The notes under the pieces: generated by a model | Databases searched by the model: none | What the model was told of the DNA's origin: nothing | The model's input: the letters and a program-made list of their open reading frames with translations, nothing else | Position numbers and translations under genes: made by a program | Shown: in pieces, positions 59,734 through 64,000 of the stretch | Position numbering within the stretch: position 1 is the stretch's first letter | How the letters are laid out: the number at the start of each line of letters is the position of its first letter | Assembly: GCA_900313925.1 (NCBI GenBank) | Contig: OMTF01000017.1 | Location: 48,630 to 112,629 of the forward strand | From: an uncultured Eubacteriales bacterium | Lineage (GTDB): Bacteria > Bacillota > Clostridia > Oscillospirales > Oscillospiraceae | DNA length: 64,000 nucleotides | Direction: 5' to 3'

Positions 59734-60483
59734 TCATAAATCCTGTTTCGGCGGCTCCGCTTCCTGGGAGCCCGGCTCGGACGCATGCCGCATTTTTTCC
59801 TTTGCTTCCCGGTGCTCTCTCCGCAAGGCTTCCCGCTGCGCCTTAAGCGCCTTGCGAGCCTTGTCTCTTTCCTCCCCGATTGTCTTGTAAAGCTCGATTC
59901 GTTCCGCTTTGGCAGCCCGCCGCGCTTCTTTTCGAGCTTCCCGTGCCTGCTTTTTCAGTTCTTCGGACGCGCCGAGCTCTTTAGCAAGCTTTTCCTTTAT
60001 TTTCGCAAGCTGTTCTTTTTTCTGCGCGTTTCGGTCCACTTCCTCCCGCTGAATTTCGATGCGGATGTCCTTCCAGCGGTGGAACAGAGGAGCAAAGTCC
60101 TTGCTCAGATATACATAGTTCCCGTCCCGTGTAACAAATCCGAGTGTCTCCAGAACAACAAGAATGTTTCTCTCCCCGGCGAAAGAATCCTCCTCCGAGT
60201 AAATTCCTTCGTCCACAAGCCGTATGCGGATTTCATTGACTTTCAAAGGCCTCGTCTCATCCAAGTCAAGGTACGTCGTCATGATTCCCGCCCGCATAAG
60301 AATTTCCAGCCGGTGCTTGTCCGAAGAGGAATAGCGCCCGCTCGTTATCTCGGATGTCAGCGCCTCTATATTGAATCGGTTCGGCGCAGACAGCGGAAGC
60401 AATTTCCTGACTGTTGCCTTTTCCCGCTGCTTGGCTTTCTCCTGTTCAGATTCCCGCTTCTTTTCCGCTGTATTCTCCTCCAT
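59734..60483 (-). CDS. Basic coiled-coil protein with winged-helix-like part, unknown function
   Basis: 249 residues from ATG 60483 (TGGAGGA upstream). Residues 1-25 are a charged helix. Residues 30-140 look globular, with LSAPNRFNIEALTSEI and HRLEILMRAGIMTTYLD and then a VLETLGFVTRDGNYVYLS stretch that could be a winged helix. From about 150 to 240 it is one long Lys/Arg/Glu/Ala helix, probably a coiled coil. I do not recognise the family. It could be a DNA- or RNA-binding structural protein. It has a promoter at 60677-60705 and ends 22 bases before the DUF2798-like promoter. Confidence 0.7.
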   Translation of the reverse strand: MEENTAEKKRESEQEKAKQREKATVRKLLPLSAPNRFNIEALTSEITSGRYSSSDKHRLEILMRAGIMTTYLDLDETRPLKVNEIRIRLVDEGIYSEEDSFAGERNILVVLETLGFVTRDGNYVYLSKDFAPLFHRWKDIRIEIQREEVDRNAQKKEQLAKIKEKLAKELGASEELKKQAREARKEARRAAKAERIELYKTIGEERDKARKALKAQREALRREHREAKEKMRHASEPGSQEAEPPKQDL

Positions 60484-61060
60484 CTTCGTCCTCCATTTCC
60501 GGCAGCCCGTCTCTGTCACCGCCGCCGAACGCCGTCATCTTCCCAATGACCGCTTTACTTTGATGGTGTAGGATACCGTACTTCTTTTCGCATATCTTCT
60601 CTTTGCCGCAGTTCTTCTCTTGCCCTACTGGTTTTCTCGTCGTTGGGGCATCGTCAAACTGCACAATTCCAACTTCAGTATAAAGCAAAATTTTTGGATT
60701 TACAATAGATTTCAAGGATTCGCCGCCGCAATCTGTAAACCTCTTGCCATTTCGAACACGTCTCACGATTTTCCTATGCAAATCGCAGTTTTCGTAGTAA
60801 CTTTTCCGTTATTCTGTCTTCTTTTTTGATCGTCCCCGTCATATTGACGGAAGCGAACCCGAGCTGGCCGCATCCGTTCTGTCCCGCCCGCGATTGAAAA
60901 TTTCTGCACAGGGCGATGCGCCTGCCGCGGATTTTCCTGTCAGCCAGCCGGAAACGAGTGCGCAGATCCGCCGGCACAAAGAATTCTGATGCTTTTTTCG
61001 CCTGCATATGCTATCATCGTCAGAAACGGGGGATCCTTGCGCTCCCGATGGAGGTTCTTC
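60484..61060. other. Divergent intergenic region, 577 bases
   Basis: Longest gene-free stretch of the right half. It holds the minus-strand promoter at 60677-60705 with a leader of about 190 bases, and near 61011 a TATCAT that may be the -10 box for the NUDIX gene. No convincing gene: open frames on the minus strand lack a proper start and ribosome site. Confidence 0.5.
60677..60705 (-). promoter_or_regulatory. Promoter of the coiled-coil protein gene
   Basis: On the minus strand TTGTAA (60700-60705), 17-base spacer, TATACT (60677-60682). Confidence 0.6.
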
Positions 61061-61552
61061 ATGCTGAACACTTCCCTGTGCTATATCGACAACGGTACGC
61101 AGTACCTGATGCTTCACCGAGTTAAGAAAGACCACGACGTAAACCATGGCAAATGGATTGGTATCGGTGGAAAAATGAAAGAAGAAAGTCCGGAGGAATG
61201 CATGATTCGGGAAGTCCGCGAGGAAAGCGGTCTGGAGGTTGTTTCCTGGCAGTATCGCGGAGTTCTTACCTTCCTGGCTCCCCCCTGGGACAGTGAAATC
61301 ATTCATCTGTTTACCGCCACGGAAACCCTCGGCGTTCTTCGCGAGTGCAGTGAGGGCGACCTGCAGTGGGTTGATAAGGAAAAGCTGCACTGTCTGAATC
61401 TCTGGCAGGGGGATCGGATTTTTCTTCGCTTTCTTCTTGCGGGAGAACCGTTCTTCTCTCTGAAACTTGTCTACGATGGCGATGCTTTGCGGCAGGCTGT
61501 GAAAAATGGCGTTTCTCTCCCGCTGCCGGAGGCCTTTCAGGAACCTTTTTAA
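61061..61552 (+). CDS. NUDIX hydrolase (MutT/8-oxo-dGTPase-like)
   Basis: 163 residues from ATG 61061 (TGGAGG upstream). The Nudix box is complete: GGKMKEESPEECMIREVREESG (the G...REVREE core at about residues 37-58). The N-terminal TSLCYIDNGTQYLMLHRVKK and the WIGIGGK context fit the 8-oxo-dGTP diphosphatases of Firmicutes. It would hydrolyse oxidised or other nucleotide diphosphate derivatives. It is followed by the two-component operon after 72 bases on the same strand, perhaps without functional link. Confidence 0.9.
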   Translation: MLNTSLCYIDNGTQYLMLHRVKKDHDVNHGKWIGIGGKMKEESPEECMIREVREESGLEVVSWQYRGVLTFLAPPWDSEIIHLFTATETLGVLRECSEGDLQWVDKEKLHCLNLWQGDRIFLRFLLAGEPFFSLKLVYDGDALRQAVKNGVSLPLPEAFQEPF

Positions 61553-61624
61553 CTTATTTTTCACTACCTCCCGTACGATAGACTGGATATTGATTCGATG
61601 GGTGAGGAGAAAGGAGAGCCCAGC

Positions 61625-62305
61625 ATGCGGATTCTACTGGCTGATGACGAAAAGGAGCTGACTGAAGCTCTGAGCGTGATTCTGACCTACAACAAATACT
61701 CGGTCGATACTGTGTACGATGGTCAGGATGCCTACGACTATGCTTCTGCCGGCGAGTACGACGCAATTATTTTGGATGTTATGATGCCAAAAATGGACGG
61801 CTTTGAAGTTCTTCGCTGCCTGCGCAGCGACGGCAATACCACGCCGATTCTCATGCTGACTGCAAAATCGCAGCTTCAGGATAAGGTTGAGGGCCTGAAT
61901 TCCGGCGCCGATGACTATCTGCCAAAGCCCTTCGAAACAGAGGAGCTGCTGGCACGGGTACGAGCGATGACCCGCCGGGGCAAGGCCGCTTATGTCCCGG
62001 ATCTTCTCACTTTCGGCGATCTGAGCTTGAATAAGGTGACCTTTGAGCTTTCCTGCGGAAAAAACTCCATTCGGCTCGCGAATAAGGAGTTTCAGATGAT
62101 GGAGCTGATGATGTCCAACCCTTCGATCGTTATTTCCACGGAGCGTTTCATGGACCGTATCTGGGGCTATGATACAGACAGTGAAATCAATGTTGTCTGG
62201 GCCTATATTTCCTATCTGCGGAAGAAGCTGACGACCCTAGGATCCAAAGTTGAACTGACCGCTCTGCGCGGCCGGGGCTATGTGCTGGAGTATAAGAACG
62301 AATGA
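61625..62305 (+). CDS. OmpR/PhoB-family response regulator
   Basis: 226 residues from ATG 61625 (AAAGGAG upstream). Receiver domain: LLADDEKELTEAL (acidic pocket), phospho-acceptor Asp in IILDVMMPKMDGFE, then LMLTAKSQLQDKVEGLNSGADDYLPKPF. The C-terminal winged helix has KEFQMMELMMSNP and VVWAYISYLRKKL with RGRGYVLEY. It overlaps the sensor kinase gene by four bases. The signal and targets are unknown. Confidence 0.95.
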   Translation: MRILLADDEKELTEALSVILTYNKYSVDTVYDGQDAYDYASAGEYDAIILDVMMPKMDGFEVLRCLRSDGNTTPILMLTAKSQLQDKVEGLNSGADDYLPKPFETEELLARVRAMTRRGKAAYVPDLLTFGDLSLNKVTFELSCGKNSIRLANKEFQMMELMMSNPSIVISTERFMDRIWGYDTDSEINVVWAYISYLRKKLTTLGSKVELTALRGRGYVLEYKNE

Positions 62306-63612
62306 TAAAACAGCTGCGGAAACGGTTCATCCTTGTGATGATGCTGTCGCTGGTGATTGTCTTTGCGCTTCTCATCGCCGCTATCAATATTGTCTATTCC
62401 TACAACGAGCGGAAGAGCATCGACGCGCGCCTGGAAATGATTTATAACAATGGCGGCTCCTTCCCGGACGGCAAGCAGATGAGGGACGGCGCGCAGGCTG
62501 AGGGAGAACCGAGGCCGAAGGACAGCCTTGACGCCGGGGAGCCTTCCAACGCCGCCGCGCCCGGAGAAGACGAGCACAGCGGAACCCTTGGCTCCGCCAT
62601 CACCCCGGATACCCGCTTTGAAACAAGCTTTTTCTTTGTCTCCGTCAACGCGGACGGATCCATTGCAGATATTAACCATAATTATACCGCTTCCGTTACG
62701 GAAGACCAGATTCGGCAGTATGCTACGCAGATCCTCTCCGGCGACGACGAATACGGAGCCATCGGAACGTTCCGCTATCGGGTTTATGGAAATCCGGACG
62801 GAACCTATTCTATCGTTGCCATCAACTGCTACCAGCAGATACGCCAGGGAAGGCTCCTGCTGCTTGGCTCCCTCAGCGTCGGTGCCGCTGCCGTTCTGCT
62901 GGTGTATATCCTGGTGCTTCTCATGAGTCGGCGCGTAACCCGGCCTGTGGAGGAAAGCGTGCGCAAGCAGCGCCAGTTCATTACGAACGCGGGGCATGAA
63001 CTGAAGACTCCCATTACCATTATTTCGGCGAACCTTGACGTTCTGCAGATGCAGAACACAGAAAATAAATGGCTGGACAGCATCCGCAATCAAACCCGCC
63101 GCCTAAGCGCCCTTGTGAAAAATCTTCTGGAGCTTGCCAAGCTGCAGGAATCGGGGGATAGCGAAATCCGCGCAGATTTCAATCTCAGCGAAACCGTGGA
63201 TGAGGTCACTCAATCCTTCCAGGTTTACTCCGAGACGACAGGGCAGACGCTGGATGCCAGCATACAGTCCGGAATCCAGATGAAAGGCGTACGAGAAGAT
63301 TTCTACAAGCTGGTCTCCATTCTTCTGGACAACGCGTTTAAATACAGCAATAATGCGGCGCCCATCCGTCTGCGCCTGGCAAAGCAGCGGAAAATTACCC
63401 TGTCCGTATATAACACCTGTGATAATATTTCACCCAAAGAAGTTTCCCATCTCTTCGAAAGGTTTTACCGCGCCGACGAATCCCGGTCCCGGGAAACGGG
63501 GGGAAGCGGAATCGGTCTTTCAATGGCACAGGCGATTACGGAAAAATATAAAGGGAAGATTTCTGCCGTATCCGAAGATGGCAAATCCATTACCTTTACG
63601 GCTGTATTCTGA
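62302..63612 (+). CDS. Sensor histidine kinase
   Basis: 436 residues. A first helix at about 10-32, then an external domain to about 178 with an acidic Ala/Gly/Pro-rich part, and a second helix (about 182-205). The dimerisation domain follows with the phospho-accepting His in TNAGHELKTPITII. The ATPase domain has DNAFKYSNN (N box), RFYRADESRS and GGSGIGLSMAQAI (G boxes). The partner is the upstream response regulator. No HAMP domain was obvious. The external domain does not suggest a ligand. Confidence 0.94.
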   Translation: MIKQLRKRFILVMMLSLVIVFALLIAAINIVYSYNERKSIDARLEMIYNNGGSFPDGKQMRDGAQAEGEPRPKDSLDAGEPSNAAAPGEDEHSGTLGSAITPDTRFETSFFFVSVNADGSIADINHNYTASVTEDQIRQYATQILSGDDEYGAIGTFRYRVYGNPDGTYSIVAINCYQQIRQGRLLLLGSLSVGAAAVLLVYILVLLMSRRVTRPVEESVRKQRQFITNAGHELKTPITIISANLDVLQMQNTENKWLDSIRNQTRRLSALVKNLLELAKLQESGDSEIRADFNLSETVDEVTQSFQVYSETTGQTLDASIQSGIQMKGVREDFYKLVSILLDNAFKYSNNAAPIRLRLAKQRKITLSVYNTCDNISPKEVSHLFERFYRADESRSRETGGSGIGLSMAQAITEKYKGKISAVSEDGKSITFTAVF

Positions 63613-63654
63613 GAACCTGCCGGCAGGCGCAGGCCCGGCTCTGCACCCTGCGGA

Positions 63655-63686
63655 AAGCCCCGGCAGGCCAGACGCTGCCGGGGCTT
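63655..63686 (+). terminator. Terminator-like hairpin after the two-component operon
   Basis: Perfect 12-bp stem AAGCCCCGGCAG/CTGCCGGGGCTT with an 8-base loop, but only TTCC after it. Confidence 0.6.
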
Positions 63687-63718
63687 CCGCATTGCCAGGA
63701 AAAAGTGGTTATTGGGGG

Positions 63719-64000
63719 TCAATAAGCAATCTGTTTCACAATAATGTCTTTGCCGCTGAGGATTTCTTTGAGCCGGCTGCCGCAGTGAGGGCACTTCCCC
63801 GTGTTTTCCATCACGCTATAGATCTCTCTGCAGCGCTGCAGAGAGAGCTTCCGGGAATCATTTTCAAATGCAGCTTGGAATCGGTCATCACCGGGTACTG
63901 CTCCGCGACATAGCCATAATACTCGTGAAGCCTCACACGAATAAAATCGCGTGCTTCCATGCCCGCGTTCCGCAGGCACAGACTCGCTGACTGAAGATAC
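63719..64000 (-). pseudogene. Frameshifted gene with CxxC zinc-ribbon-like end, cut by window edge
   Basis: Two neighbouring minus-strand frames each look like real protein, but only in part. From the window edge one frame reads RNAGMEARDFIRVRLHEYYG, then VAEQYPVMTDSKLHLKMI, after which it soon hits a stop near 63810. The adjacent frame takes over with SLQRCREIYSVMENTGKCPH and CGSRLKEILSGKDIIVKQIAY to the stop at 63719. The switch falls at or next to a perfect 24-bp palindrome (63823-63846), a likely place for a replication slip or a sequencing or assembly error. The intact protein may bind zinc through CPHCG and another pair. The family is not recognised, and the start lies outside the window. 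Confidence 0.6.

Noticed and set aside
60446..60781. 111-codon minus-strand frame upstream of the coiled-coil gene
   Set aside because: It needs a TTG start without a ribosome site and spans the predicted promoter TTGTAA-17-TATACT, so it is more likely leader DNA.
63616..63627. CCTGCCGGCAGG palindrome after the sensor kinase
   Set aside because: Short GC palindrome expected by chance in this sequence; the 12-bp hairpin at 63655-63686 is the better terminator.
1..64000. CRISPR arrays, insertion sequences, phage genes, tRNA or rRNA
   Set aside because: No regularly spaced repeats, transposase or integrase motifs, or tRNA-like folds were seen on either strand.

Overview
The window looks like chromosomal DNA of an anaerobic gut Clostridia (Bacillota). 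It is fairly GC-rich by eye, uses AGGAGG-type ribosome binding sites and TTGACA-17-TATAAT promoters, and encodes BioY, a FeoA-FeoB fusion, CsoR and a TAXI-TRAP transporter. The strongest marker is a near-complete bile-acid-inducible (bai) operon for 7alpha-dehydroxylation. BaiE keeps the catalytic Tyr30/Asp35/His83, and the BaiB, BaiCD, BaiA, BaiF and BaiH products match the Clostridium scindens proteins along their length from memory. The bai gene content suggests an uncultured or little-studied bile acid 7-dehydroxylator rather than C. scindens itself, but the genus cannot be fixed from the sequence alone.

Layout. 1-1804 (minus): aspartokinase (cut by the window edge) and homoserine dehydrogenase. 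2314-5595 (plus): a TAXI-TRAP transporter whose binding protein appears circularly permuted. 5802-7801: a Nim-like FMN protein and AsnRS. 7933-13092: citrate synthase, divergent from an aconitase-isocitrate dehydrogenase pair that would make 2-oxoglutarate. 13156-14814: a CrtO-like membrane protein and an MGDG-synthase-like glycosyltransferase. 15055-26660 (minus): a tightly packed ten-gene operon of a NifH-like reductase, two NifD-like/NifK-like pairs, a HydE-like radical SAM enzyme and HypF, HypC, HypD, HypE. It sits behind a roughly 207-nt leader that ends in an intrinsic terminator. 27030-36907 (minus): the bai operon. 37155-39046 (plus): its likely divergent regulators. 39220-41319: iscR-iscS-iscU. 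41527-47089: csoR-copA(copZ) and feoAB. 47178-64000: biotin uptake, TetR and two-component regulators, two aminotransferases, a hydrolase/acyltransferase/zinc-ribbon cassette, FtsH, PlsY, a phosphopantetheinyl transferase, a NUDIX protein and two membrane proteins. The last gene is broken.

The candidate new system is the nitrogenase-like/Hyp operon. A normal nitrogenase set has NifH, NifDK, NifEN and the radical SAM enzyme NifB. Here the parallel parts are a NifH-like protein, two D/K-like pairs and a HydE-like radical SAM enzyme. In addition the operon holds HypCDEF, the enzymes that make and carry the Fe(CN)2CO unit of [NiFe]-hydrogenase. HypA, HypB, HydF, HydG and every hydrogenase structural gene are missing from the window. 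The simplest reading is a nitrogenase-like enzyme or cofactor scaffold that uses an Fe-CN/CO unit. This is inference and would need comparative genomics and biochemistry.

The bai and nitrogenase-like operons lie head to tail on one strand, separated by a terminator and a promoter. The nearby isc, feo and cop genes supply or manage the iron, Fe-S clusters and copper that such metalloenzymes depend on. No rRNA, tRNA, CRISPR array, insertion sequence or phage gene was recognised.
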